Of a stretch of DNA of 64,000 nt, positions 34,731-44,852 are shown in pieces (position 1 is the first letter of the stretch; each line of letters opens with the position of its first letter). The notes below the pieces were generated by a model. It was not told where the DNA came from and did no database searches. It worked only from the letters and a program-made list of their open reading frames with translations. The DNA is from Vesta saturnalis (lineage: Eukaryota; Arthropoda; Insecta; Coleoptera; Lampyridae): the NCBI GenBank assembly GCA_036346205.1, contig JARFJB010002087.1:11912501-11976500 (forward strand), in the 5' to 3' direction. The position numbers and the translations under genes were made by a program.

Positions 34731-35385
34731 ACAGTATAACACCAGTAATGTGTAAGCCAGATATTACAATAAAAAATATTGCATAATGTATGTATGTATG
34801 TCTGTACTGTTTTATGCAGTAATTATTTTACGTAATACTCGGGAACGTACTATTTCTGAAAGTATGAAAGTAGTTTTTCGTTGAGAAAACGGTAATTGTT
34901 TGAATTGAATAGATGATTATGAACGGTACAGAAGAGCAACATGGCAGAATAATGAGCATAATGATCGTTGTTTAAACCAATTGGTTTCCACTTCATTCGT
35001 CTAACTGCTTAAGTAACAACGGTTGACCTGATACAAAGAAAGACTTCGTTAGGTCAACGAATGGCAACAGTGGTTATGACCATTTTTGATTCGCCATGAG
35101 CAATGGCCGAATGAGGGTGCAAGGAAGACGCAGTGAAAGGTGCAGTAACCATTTTTATGTGGAAATCAATGCAGTGCAGTGTCAATTTGGTGTAATAAAG
35201 GCTATACCCCAGAGACACATCAATCAATTAATCAGTTTCATGCCAAAGCGTCCAAATGAATGTATTCGTAACCGAAAAAATAACTTGTTCTCTATCTTGA
35301 AAATGTCAGTTATGTTCAACAGCCTGTAATTTCAATGGCAAACATTTTGTATTCATTACTGCTATTTAATCAATAGTAATCAATT
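34731..35385. other. No gene recognised
   Basis: Short TATG run near 34790 and scattered ORFs below 80 codons without family signatures. Confidence 0.4.
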
Positions 35386-35389
35386 GTGT

Positions 35390-35930
35390 GCATACATATC
35401 TCAAAAACTTGATTGTATTAAAACTTCGTATATCTATTTATCACCTAAATGTCTAGACCCATGTGATTTCAGTAGGGGTGGTTCTACGGGGTAAGGAATC
35501 AGACACAAATGTGATTCTTCTTTCGGTTGCGATAATTGAAAAATTGAACGCCGATTGTATCCAAATTTAACATAAGTGTTTAGCACCTTAATGTCTAAAC
35601 ACCAGTGGCTTTTGGTGGTAGCGGTGTATTTCCGTGGTAAGGAGCAAAACGGGTGCACGATATTTTCTTTCGGACACAATAACTCAACAACTTAAACAAT
35701 TTATTCAAAATTGGTATACTGTGTTTGTAAAGCTGGGAGATGAGGAGTAAGAGGGGTTAATGTGTTTTTATTTCGTCCATAATAACACAAGAACTTAAAT
35801 AGCTATTGCTTTCAAATTTGATATAAATATTTAAGACTTAAATGTCTATCCAGTGGTGTTTGTTTTTTCCTTCGTTTGCATAACTCAAAATCTTGATAAG
35901 CGAATTAATTGAAATTGAACATAAATATTT
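35390..35930. repeat. Diverged tandem repeat, unit about 110-150 bp
   Basis: At least three, probably four, degenerate units share TAAATGTCTA(G/A/T)AC..CAGTGG and a following CAATAACTCAA..CTTAAA. Unit anchors are near 35441, 35588, 35725 (weak) and 35836. It looks like an old satellite fragment, next to the piggyBac left end. Confidence 0.6.
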
Positions 35931-36144
35931 GAACCGAACCAAATAATAGGCGGTGGGAAGGTTTTTCGAGTCTACTTACACAAATTTTAACACGTTCGCT
36001 GCCGAACTAAAGTTTCGAAATCTGACCTCGCAGGCCAAAATAAGTTTTACCAATGTGGTATATTTTGAAAGCATTCCCCATATTTGGTTTTACTCGATAC
36101 TTGATAGTTTTTGATATTTTTTGGTTATTGATTATTTTTTCTTG

Positions 36145-36220
36145 GTGTATCATAAATGATACACTTACCGAATAGTAATAATTTTGCTTCTCTAGGCTGA
36201 GTGTATCATTTATGATACAC
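36145..36220. promoter_or_regulatory. Subterminal palindrome pair, left
   Basis: GTGTATCATAAATGATACAC and GTGTATCATTTATGATACAC, both perfect palindromes, 36 bases apart. Probable transposase or host-factor binding sites (inference from position and symmetry). Confidence 0.55.
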
Positions 36221-36442
36221 TAGTATATTATGAGGTTTTTCTTTGTTTCAGATTGACGAGCTGCGATGTCTTCTAGAATAAGAAATAAATGTATAGCTTA
36301 CGCTCTATTTTCGCAGTCAATGCAAAAATGTACGTAAATAAACTGTTGTTACAGAGACAGAGGCTTTCAAGTGTTAGTGATCTATAAAAAGAATAAAAAA
36401 TAAGGATAAAAGTGATTAGAGACTATAGTGATAAAGTGCAAA

Positions 36443-38310
36443 ATGTATAAAAGAACCTATAAAGACAGTGAATTGGAAAAAATGCATGAAACAAGGGAAT
36501 ACCCTGACACGGATATGAGTGACGAAGATTTGGATGATTCCGATGCGGATCCACACTACCAGGAAGAGTCAGAAACATACGATAGTGACAGTGATGATTC
36601 AATGGTACAACTGAGTGCTTCGACTTCAAAACTCCAACCGAAAAGAAATAGGGTTATTAGCCTATCTCCATCAACCTTATCAAGTACAAGTAGAGCTATA
36701 AGCCGATCTCCATCGCCCCAATCCAATAACCATATGGCCACGAGCCGTTCGCCATCACCCCAAACAAATACCAATATAGCCAGTCAGTCGCCCCAACCAC
36801 GAAATATGTTTGACAATATTGCATGGACCGATTCCATTGGAAACCAAAAGATATTTCAATTCACTGGATCCAGTGGAATGGATCCCAACACTAGTGGGAT
36901 TTTGGCGTTGGCAGACCCGATAGACTACTTCCTTTTGTTTTTGACTCCTCGAGTTTTAAATAAAATGGTTGATGAGACAAATCTTTATGCAACACAAGTT
37001 TTAGAAAAAAGTGAGGATGGTCCCAATTCACATTTACACGACTGGACACTAACAGATTGTCAGGAAATGACCAAATTCATCGCCTTACTAGGATGGATGG
37101 GGCTGGTCAAAGTGCCCAAATTGGCTGATTATTGGCGTCGAACCGAGTTATATGCATTCCCACTTCCAAAAAATACTATGTTGCGAAATAGATTTGAATT
37201 GTTGCTCAGACTATGGCACTTCGCAAATAATGATGAGGCCCAACAACACAATCGTCTGAATAAAATAGAGAATATTCTTCAGATGTTTATAAATAGTTTC
37301 CAAAGCACCTACAAACCAGCGCAAAAAATATGTATTGACGAAACTATGATACCTTGGAGAGGGGTTTAAGTTTCCGGCAGTATATACCCCTCTAAAAGAC
37401 ATCGATATGGGATAAAAATGTACAAGTCATGTACCAATAAGGGCTACACCTGGAACTTGTCAGTTTATGTTGGTAACGATGAAGCAGAAGACCCTGATGT
37501 GTCGGCTTCTCAGAACGTAGTGATAAAATTGATTCAGGATCTTCTTGATCACGGTAGAACACTGTACATCGACTACTTTTATACAAGCGTACATTTGACT
37601 CGTAAACTGCTCTCTCATAACACATACGTAGTAAGCACTCTCCGCCAAAACAGAAAGTATATTCCCCAAGAAATAAAATCTGCACGATTGCGAAAATGTG
37701 AAATTATCGCTAAAGAATCCAATGATGGAATCACCATACTAAAATGGAAGGATAAAAGGGATGTGATGATGCTGACAACTACTCACCTTGGCACTGATAC
37801 CCATACTGTTAGATCAAATATTGGAAGAGAAACTGTGAAACCCGTATGCGTTGTAGACTATGATACAGGAAAGTCGTCAGTTGATGTAAGCGACCAATTA
37901 TCGTCTTATCACACTTCTCTACGTAGATCGATTAAATGATATAGAAAACTAATGATCGAAATTTTGTGGGGAACCAGTTTTGTAAATGCTCACTTTCTCT
38001 ATTGCGAAAATTCGTTACATTCTACAAAATTGACAATAACGCAGTTTAGGAAGTGTTATACAATCTCTTTCAATTCTAATCAAAGAGTTGAAGTAGAAGC
38101 CAAGAGAAAAATTCATCATCTAATTCAACATGGTCAAAATAAAAGGGGTCGATGCAACGAACGCTATAAAAAAATTGGGAAGCATGGTAAGGTGGTAGAT
38201 GGAAAAAAAAGGCTGGCTGCACAGGTAAAAACCGTCCGCGATCAGTGTGAGGGTAATCCATTTTTTTGCAGATAATGTTTTAATGGTTGCCATTAATTTT
38301 TAATTTTAGT
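36443..38310 (+). pseudogene. piggyBac transposase, two frameshifts and one stop
   Basis: Frame 1 (start 36428 or Met at 36443): acidic N-terminus (MSDEDLDDSDADPHYQEES), Ser/Pro repeats, then a DDE_Tnp_1_7 core from NIAWTDSIGNQKIFQFTGS. First catalytic Asp in KICIDETMIPWRG (about 37332). Two frame changes at 37360-37395 lead to HRYGIKMYKSC. Second Asp in LYIDYFYTSVH (about 37570; DNFYTS in relatives, here Tyr for Asn). Third region in SSVDVSDQLSSYHTSLRRSI (about 37875-37935). TGA at 37937-37939 replaces the usual Trp codon before YRK. The C-terminus has QCEGN-FFC with one more stop then CF..CH, the Cys-rich zinc finger. Only a few lesions, so it is a recent loss. Confidence 0.87.
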
Positions 38311-38549
38311 GTTTTGTAACTTTAGTTTTTATTTAAGCATTTTTTTTTATATTTATAGAAATAAATATATTACTTCAAGGCTCTGTATATTTTATTCCAT
38401 GCCCACACATTGGTCCTCATAACACCTTTCCAGGCCACAACTTTAAGTTGCTCTTTATAGTGCCAGGCCACAAAAAGCCTAAGCTAATGTATTCCTTATG
38501 GGCGGTGTATTCTAATGAATGCACCACTATTTAGAACAAATAATAGTTG

Positions 38550-38613
38550 GTGTATCAATTAGGATACACCCGGCCTGTGGTAAACACTACTCAGTGTATC
38601 CTAAACGATACAC
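38550..38613. promoter_or_regulatory. Subterminal palindrome pair, right
   Basis: GTGTATC(6 bp)GATACAC-type imperfect palindromes at 38550-38569 and 38594-38613, mirroring the left pair. Confidence 0.5.
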
Positions 38614-38639
38614 ACGGCAGCGAACGTGATGTTCATTTT

Positions 38640-39425
38640 CCTAATATCTTACGTGTACTTATAATTTAAAAGCAGTAAGCATCTATATCATTGGAAGGTA
38701 CTATAACATGTTTATGCTGGACCGTTTCTCTTATTTATTATAAATTAGATGTTTTGGGAGCATTTGAGATTTAGAAACATAAACAGAAAATACATTTAGT
38801 GAACAAATAGGTTGATCTTATAAACTCATCCTTAGCAGATATTTTAAATATAGAATTACAGTTTACATTAGCTTGCTGATTTGTTATCATAACTATTTGT
38901 TATTTTATTTATGTAGTTCCTCTCGATAATGATACAAGTTGAGAAATAAATAATTATATAAAATAAATTGTGTACTTATATGGTATTAAAACATTAGTGC
39001 TATTACAATTTATCGAACTTGAAAAATGAAGTATTTCTAATATTTTTTTTAATTCTCAGAGAAATCCACCCGTGTAAATGTGAGCATTTGTAAATAGGCT
39101 TTTCAGGTGTTTTCATCATTCTATGATTGCATTTTTGCAATTTTTTTTTTTTATCTTTTAAGATGGATTTTCATATTTCACGTCTTACGGATAGATGACA
39201 TATTTTTCTAAAGCCCTTAGAGACTAATCAAAAAGGATCACACCTCAAGTTATCTACGACTTTCTCACTGAGTTAGCTAGCAGCTGACGATATTTATAGA
39301 TAACTGAAGTTTTCTGGTCCGTAACAAATCTACCCGAGTTTTATACTCGATAAAAACTATTTGGAACCGCTGGATTTCTGGGGAGCCTCATTCCTCGGTT
39401 AGTCTTTTACTGCTATGGTGGTGTG
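38640..39425. other. No gene recognised
   Basis: AT-rich, stops in all frames, no repeat pairing seen. Confidence 0.45.
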
Positions 39426-40004
39426 GTGTTACGAATTTGAAGCATATTTCGACGTTGCTCCTAGTTGCTGCTAGTTTCATGGTATATTTAAGTAAATCAA
39501 AACAAATTTTTTTTTATCTGTTGAGCTATGCGTAAAAAAAGCTAAAACCCTAAAAGAACGTTCAATTCTACATTGAAAAAGGCAGTCTTCTATAGATCGC
39601 CTAACTTTATCGGTTTTTGAGTTATTTGGATTTAAAAGTGTCCTCTTCTTCATCGACTGTGATAGATTTTAGAGTACCATGGTTACTTTTTGGTCGAAAA
39701 GGTCCAGATTCGCCTAAGCGGTTGTAAAGATTTCTGAATAGTTTATAATTAGGTTGTAATCTATTTGGGCACAATTGTACATATTGTAAAGATTCTAAAA
39801 TCCTTGCAAAAATCCAAAAATTAATTATTTAATTATCCGCTTAAAAATATTCCTGTACATAAAATAATTAATTATATCCCCATCTTCTATACTTTAGAAA
39901 TCGTTATAGATTTCGACCCAAGAACCCCACCAACGCGCCACCTCCATTCTCTCACCCAATCACGTCAGATCGTGTACTATATAAGTGGAATTACGACACG
40001 ATTT

Positions 40005-40371
40005 TTGAAACCGAGCTGGTAGCGTAGTGGTGACACAACCTGCTTAGCATTCGGGAGGTAAAGGGTTCGATTTCCGTTGCCGTCTACCTTGTATGAGATT
40101 TTTTCAGGGGTTTCCTCACACACATGTAGCGGCATGGTCACTGCGTATATGCACACCATGTGCGGCTACTTAGACGAATGCTGCAGTAATATTTCCCCCC
40201 TCAGAACCCTAACTCCGTTCCTTCCGATCATATCGTGACCACATCAATCCTTAATCCCACCATTCATATATACGTAATGTATGTATGTTTGCTGGAAATC
40301 CGTGATTGTGGCTGAAGGAGCTAGGAAAGCTCGAGGAGCCCGCTCTCCCCCTTGGGGAGGGAATGAAATAC
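40005..40371 (+). mobile_element. tRNA-derived SINE, copy 1
   Basis: Head has A box (GGTAGCGTAGTGGTGACAC) and B box (GGGTTCGATTTCC) at tRNA spacing; body ATGTAGCGGCATGGTCACTG and CACCATGTGCGGCTACTTAG; ends with GGCTGAAGGAGCTAGGAAAG and a Pyr-rich tail. Tail-to-head with copy 2, forming a dimer. Confidence 0.75.
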
Positions 40372-40730
40372 GTGGAGTTAGTAGAGTAGTGGTGACATGA
40401 TCTTCTTAGCATTTGGGATGTAATGGGTTCGATTCCAGTTTCCGTCTACCATGTATGATGTTTTTTCAGAGGTTTTTCCTCATACACATGTAGCGACATG
40501 GTCACTGCGTATACCAACACCATGTGCGGTTACTTAGGCGAAAGCTGCGGTACTATTTCCGCCCTAAGAACCCTAATTTCATTCCTGCCGATCCTATACT
40601 GACCATACTCATCATTAATCACAGCATGCATATACACGTAAAATATGTATGTATGCTGGGAATCCACGATTGTGGCTGAAGGAGCTTAGAAGGGTCAAAA
40701 AGGCCTTTTCCTTTCCTTTTCCTCGATATT
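40372..40730 (+). mobile_element. tRNA-derived SINE, copy 2
   Basis: Same boxes (GTAGAGTAGTGGTGACAT; GGGTTCGATTCCAG) and body (ACATGTAGCGACATGGTCAC) as copy 1, roughly 80-85 percent alike by eye. The tail ends CTTTTCCTTTCCTTTTCC. Pol III transcription is inferred from the boxes. Confidence 0.75.
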
Positions 40731-41560
40731 AGTTATCTCCTTACTTCTTCCCTGAAGTAACTATCTTATTTACTTCTCCGCCGAAGTCCTCCGGCCTTCG
40801 TTCCTGATATCTATCCGACCTAGTTGGAATCATAAGCCGTTATTTCTACGTGCCGACCAATTCCGTGGTAAGTTATAAATCTTCTGATTACATTTAACAG
40901 ACCAGTTTTCTATTATAAAAATTTTTTTTTGTCCTGGGCAGATTATTAATCTATATCACCATACATGTACACTAAACACTTACTCGGGCGAACGGTCAGC
41001 GTAAACAAACGTCCTAATACACATAATCCTCCTCTTTGCTTTTAGGCGAATGCCTGAAAGGTATTGAGAACTCCTCGGCAGATACCCCCAAGGTGTACGC
41101 CTGTGTCGGTATTTTCCTACCATTACTAGTCCAGTAGACCAGTAAAATCTGCAGACAGAAAATCGTCTAATAATCTCCGAAACATACCGTTTCCGTCATA
41201 TTATCCTGTTAAAACCGTTATCCCGGTGACCGTAAATACATCCTGTGTTATAGTAGTTAAATTAATACGAAACACCCTATTTTCGTATACCGAATGCTTA
41301 ATAAAGTATTAAAAACCCGCTTACAGAAGGGATAGAATAAGTTTCTTTAATGTAATCCAATTTTTATAAAGTAGAAATTCCGATTTAATTCTCAAAAGTA
41401 CTCCCGTTTCTATAGATTTTCTTTAAAGCGATATCAATAAATCACAAATTGAAAATAAAATTTAAAACTTTTATTATACATTTTAAAAGAGCTACGAAAT
41501 TATCACATTTTGTTAAATTGATGGCAAACCACAAACTGTTCCTTATGTTGATCGTATTTT
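40731..41560. other. No gene recognised
   Basis: Mixed-composition sequence with no ORF of note, boxes or pairing repeats seen. Confidence 0.4.
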
Positions 41561-41567
41561 CTATCGT

Positions 41568-41849
41568 TTATGTTCCTGTTATTTCATATTCACGTCTTTT
41601 TGGATAATTAAAATCATTATTGCAAAGACCCCTACGTACACACCTACAAGTAACATTTTCAGTTATTTTTAAACGAAAATCGATAAAGTACCAGTTGACC
41701 CAGTAAACTATATTTATTCTATAGAAACTCAAAGCCATTGCTGTCGTAAATGAGTTGAATGTTATCAGTTCCCATTGTATTCTTCTAGGAATAAATTTAT
41801 ATAAGTTCGCTTCGTACCTCTGTATGATACCTATTTTAACCGTTAACAT
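41568..41849 (-). other. 93-codon ORF, unrecognised
   Basis: Minus-strand ORF starting MLTVKIGIIQRYEANLYKFI with a central hydrophobic stretch and four Cys in the C-terminal part (CRC...C). It resembles no family that I recognise; it may be chance. Confidence 0.2.
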
Positions 41850-41955
41850 AAATTCGTAGGATTCATAGTAAACAGAATGTATTAACTTCTTCTGACTTAA
41901 ATATTTAATTGACTCGTGTAAATACTTAAATTACCCAAATTATATAACGAGAATT

Positions 41956-42108
41956 ATGGACAATTATTGGAGTAGATTATTTTCCTGTCTTGCTTTACTA
42001 TTAACTATCCGATCCGCAGATATAAATCCTATAGCAGGAGATCCTACGCCGCCTGCAGCCGTTCCAGTCCATCGTGATAAGGGCCACCTGGGTGAACCCG
42101 TACTTTGA
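41956..42108 (+). CDS. Candidate small secreted peptide (50 residues)
   Basis: MDNYWSRLFSCLALLLTIRS followed by ADINPIAGDPTPPAAVPVHR and a DKGHLGEPVL end. The first 21 residues look like a signal peptide (basic, then hydrophobic core FSCLALLLTI, probable cut after RSA). The mature part would be about 29 residues, Pro-rich, no Cys. A TATATAACGAG lies just upstream. Too short for confident coding call; no family recognised. Confidence 0.35.
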   Translation: MDNYWSRLFSCLALLLTIRSADINPIAGDPTPPAAVPVHRDKGHLGEPVL

Positions 42109-42329
42109 TACCTTTGTGTTTAATTTGTGTTCGTTGAGTTGATATTATTTAATCGAAAGAGAAAATAGTTTTAAGCATTTTATTTAGGATTGTAAGATTC
42201 ATAGGAAATAAAATAGTGTGTTTGTCATGAACAGGTAGTTGCCATACATTTTTATGCGAACCACTCTTGCCTCTGATTGAGCTATCGCCGGGAAAAGCAA
42301 ATAGCTAAATAAAACTAAAATTAAAAGAG

Positions 42330-42459
42330 TAAAACCGCTTAATAATAGGGGCTGTTTACAATATCTCCGGGCCGCCGCATGCCCATTAAAATTAGTCTGA
42401 GCAAAAACACAAATCATGTCACACATCTCACTGTTGGAAAAATGATTAGGTCGTGGCAT
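42330..42459 (-). pseudogene. HTH N-terminus of a mariner-like transposase
   Basis: MPRPNHFSNSEMCDMICVFA and NFNGHAAARRYCKQ match the family start 'YS..E..DM..VYG...GNA..A...Y', the HTH at the head of many insect mariner-like proteins. After about 40 residues the frame becomes unrelated hydrophobic sequence, so the gene is cut off. Confidence 0.5.
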
Positions 42460-42831
42460 TTTTTAATAACTAGTTAATAGTTTTACACGAATATAGTTGG
42501 GCGACCTAAACAAGAGTATCTTTTTGTATGCAGAATTGAATTTTCTTTTAGATTTTTAACCTTTTTTATGCATAGACCAATAGATTAAAAAAATAGGTTT
42601 TGATTTACCTAAATAATACCGTAAAACTAGCGTCCTCTAGGAGCAACATCAAAGTAAGCTTCAAATTCGTAATTCTTACAACCAAAAACCCAACTACCAA
42701 TTTTCATATTCGTGTTATCAAAACCTATCTGTGAACAATGTTTAGTGATACTTTATATTGTAAATCAGTCTTCTGAGTTTACTCCTTCCGGTTAAACTAG
42801 GTGAATGCTAGTGCATTACAGCACTTTTTTG

Positions 42832-42835
<4 letters not shown>

Positions 42836-42896
<61 letters not shown>
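42836..42896. repeat. (TA)n abutting CAGGGTGTCC
   Basis: About 30 TA units directly followed by CAGGGTGTCCCAAACTG at 42897. Confidence 0.95.
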
Positions 42897-42899
<3 letters not shown>

Positions 42900-43330
42900 G
42901 GTGTCCCAAACTGATTTGACCACCCTATAACTTGATAACGAATAAAGATATTTGAATAAAACAAAAACTATTCTTTACAGCTGCCAATGTACCTTAATAT
43001 TGCCTGTTAAAATTACCCCCACTTGAACTGCCCTTGAAAAGACAACCCCCTCCCTTAAAATTTTAAATAGCACCCCCTATATTTTTTTATAAATTATGAT
43101 GCATCTTATATCCACAAATGTGACAATTTTTACTGAATTAAAATCGATCACTAATTACGGAAGAAAATGCAATATTGAATTCCCTGCATAAGGCATGCAA
43201 CTGCTTTTAATTACATTTTTGTATTAATTTATTATATCTAATAGGGAAACTTCCTCCCTTGCTTTACGAAAATTTTGTACCGTTTGAAATTAAAGATATA
43301 TGGTTATATTTCATGTTTAAGGAAGCGTAG
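42897..43330. mobile_element. Interspersed element starting CAGGGTGTCCC
   Basis: Starts at the TA run with CAGGGTGTCCC, contains CCACCCTATAACTTG and AGCACCCCCTATATTTTT. The terminal motif is shared with MITEs at 16849, 20739 and 26107. No coding; right end not defined. Confidence 0.4.
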
Positions 43331-43450
43331 TGAATGACGCCATGATGTCAAAGTGGTATGCTATATTACGTTGGATGACGTTTTTTGTTTTTGTGCCATT
43401 AGATATGGAAACAGGCAACGTTATACCTGCTGTTAGTTACGTATGGTTTA

Positions 43451-44852
43451 GTTATTCTCGCTTTAGTAGTCACAACATATCTGTGCTGGTTGCCCTTGGT
43501 CGAGGATTCATTACATTTACTTTTACATTATCGAAAAGTGCCAGAAATGAGCTTATCTACCTGATCTTTTGCGTTCTCGTGTCGTCAAGAAATAAAGTTC
43601 TCGACAGCGATTCATTTCGATATGTAGATTAACTTTATTTTGAGTGAAAGTACAAGTAAGTACGTATCCTTTTTAGTGCAAATTATGTTTATTTTAATTG
43701 GACAATTTAGAAGAATTATTGATTTACGAACAGTAAAGTAAAGCTAGTATAATATTGTTTCAGAAGGTTTAATACTGTTGTAATGAAAAGAAAACAGCTG
43801 ACTTCAGTTAATGTTTTTGAGATAAAACATCTGAGTGCATAACCTTACTTCAGTTGTATTTTGTTGACATCGGTCAAAATAAACTTTGTTATTACGTTGA
43901 AGTTATACAGTGTCAATCATCTTTCATTCTGAAATAATTCTACCTAAAGGTAGGTTATATTTTATGTATAGTTAGGTATCGATTAAGAATTAGTTTACCA
44001 TCGTCAAGCTTTGCGAAAAGTTAAGTACTGTTTAATTTGCTTTGTGTTGAAATTGATCAGCAGATATAATTTTGCTTTATTAAATATACAAATAAATACG
44101 GCTGTTGTATTGTTTACTAATATAACATGTGGTATTAAAGTACAACTTTAAAAGAAAAACACAATAATTTTAGTTAAAAAATATAGACAATTTTTAGAAA
44201 AAGTTTCCGCTATTTACAAAAGTCCCAACTGTAATGATCAGCTTACGCACAATCACTGTGGGTCTGGTGGTTACACATTGGGAGTCTACCGTGGATATCG
44301 GAAGATTTATCTCGCCCATGAAGACATTTTAGGTAGCCATCTTCACCCGCGGGAGGTGCTTGGCGATTTTTTCTCTTCTGAATTTGGCGCACGCACTCGT
44401 TTGGATTTAGTACCAAAACCTATTTTTTACAGGTTTCACATTTTGAGAGTTTGAAAGCTCTTGTTATATGGGAATGAAGTCACTATAGAATAGGCAAATT
44501 TTTTATATCTATGACTGGATATCCAAACAGCAATAAGTAAAGAACAAAAAAGGTCAATTTGGACGTTTTTGTTCTTCTAAGACATTTTCATGATGTTTAG
44601 AGATAATGTTATACTTGGCTGTGTAGAGCTTGACGTTTGACTTGGTGTTAGACTATTTTTATGGACAACATTAACTGTATATTTGTGGAAACTAGTAAGA
44701 GCAATAGGAAATAGCAAGGCTTTGTCTTGCATTTGAGCTACAGTTACGGTTTATCTAACTAAGAGTATGAAATATTTGCTGTGACAACAGAATTATTCTA
44801 GCCTTCTGTACATAGTTTGTTATGCTATTTTTAAAACCATTATGATACCGGG
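43451..44852. repeat. Tandem duplication, copy 1 (1402 bp)
   Basis: From GTTATTCTCGCTTTAGTAGT to ..GATACCGGG. Copy 2 begins at the next base. Copies differ by only a few bases over 1.4 kb by eye, so this is recent or an assembly duplication. Confidence 0.93.
44176..44454 (+). CDS. Unrecognised open coding-like segment, copy 1
   Basis: 92 codons without a stop before TGA (44452-44454), preceded by an AATAATTTTAG acceptor-like site ending at 44173, with no start codon: likely an internal or terminal exon. Contains NCNDQLTHNHCGSGGYTLGV, YRGYRKIYLAHEDILGSHLH and PREVLGDFFSSEFGARTRLD. The composition (Gly, Arg, Asp, His, no low complexity) is coding-like. A possible donor lies at TTTTACAG|GTTTCA (about 44432). 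No family recognised; could be a host exon or part of an unknown mobile element. Confidence 0.45.
   Translation, partial: KKYRQFLEKVSAIYKSPNCNDQLTHNHCGSGGYTLGVYRGYRKIYLAHEDILGSHLHPREVLGDFFSSEFGARTRLDLVPKPIFYRFHILRV

Larger units (their letters stand above)
35991..38628. mobile_element. piggyBac-family transposon, 2.64 kb
   Basis: Perfect 14-bp inverted ends: CACGTTCGCTGCCG (35991-36004) and its complement (38615-38628). TTAA precedes the left end (35987-35990); the right side reads ATGT, so the duplicate is lost there. Two subterminal 20-bp palindromes of the GTGTATC..GATACAC type lie inside each end (36145-36164, 36201-36220; 38550-38569, 38594-38613). The transposase lies between, on the plus strand. 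Confidence 0.85.
39431..42670. mobile_element. 3.2-kb segment bounded by about 155-bp inverted repeats
   Basis: Left repeat 39431-39592 and right repeat about 42516-42670 are inverted: ACGAATTTGAAGC, GTTGCTCCTAG, CTAGTTT.A.GGTAT, AAATCAAAAC, and a GAGCTATGCGTAAAAAA-like block in order. A transposase-like HTH start (42330-42459, minus) lies just inside the right repeat, as expected for the autonomous end of a DNA transposon. SINEs and a small ORF lie inside. Alternative: two copies of one repeat that landed in opposite orientation. Confidence 0.5.

Noticed and set aside
35096..35329. 77-codon ORF starting MSNGRMRVQGRRSERCSNHF
   Set aside because: No recognisable domain and no neighbouring exon signal; not listed as a gene.
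43330..43632. 100-codon ORF overlapping the start of the tandem duplication
   Set aside because: No family signature; only its second half is in the duplicate, where there is no matching start. Probably chance.
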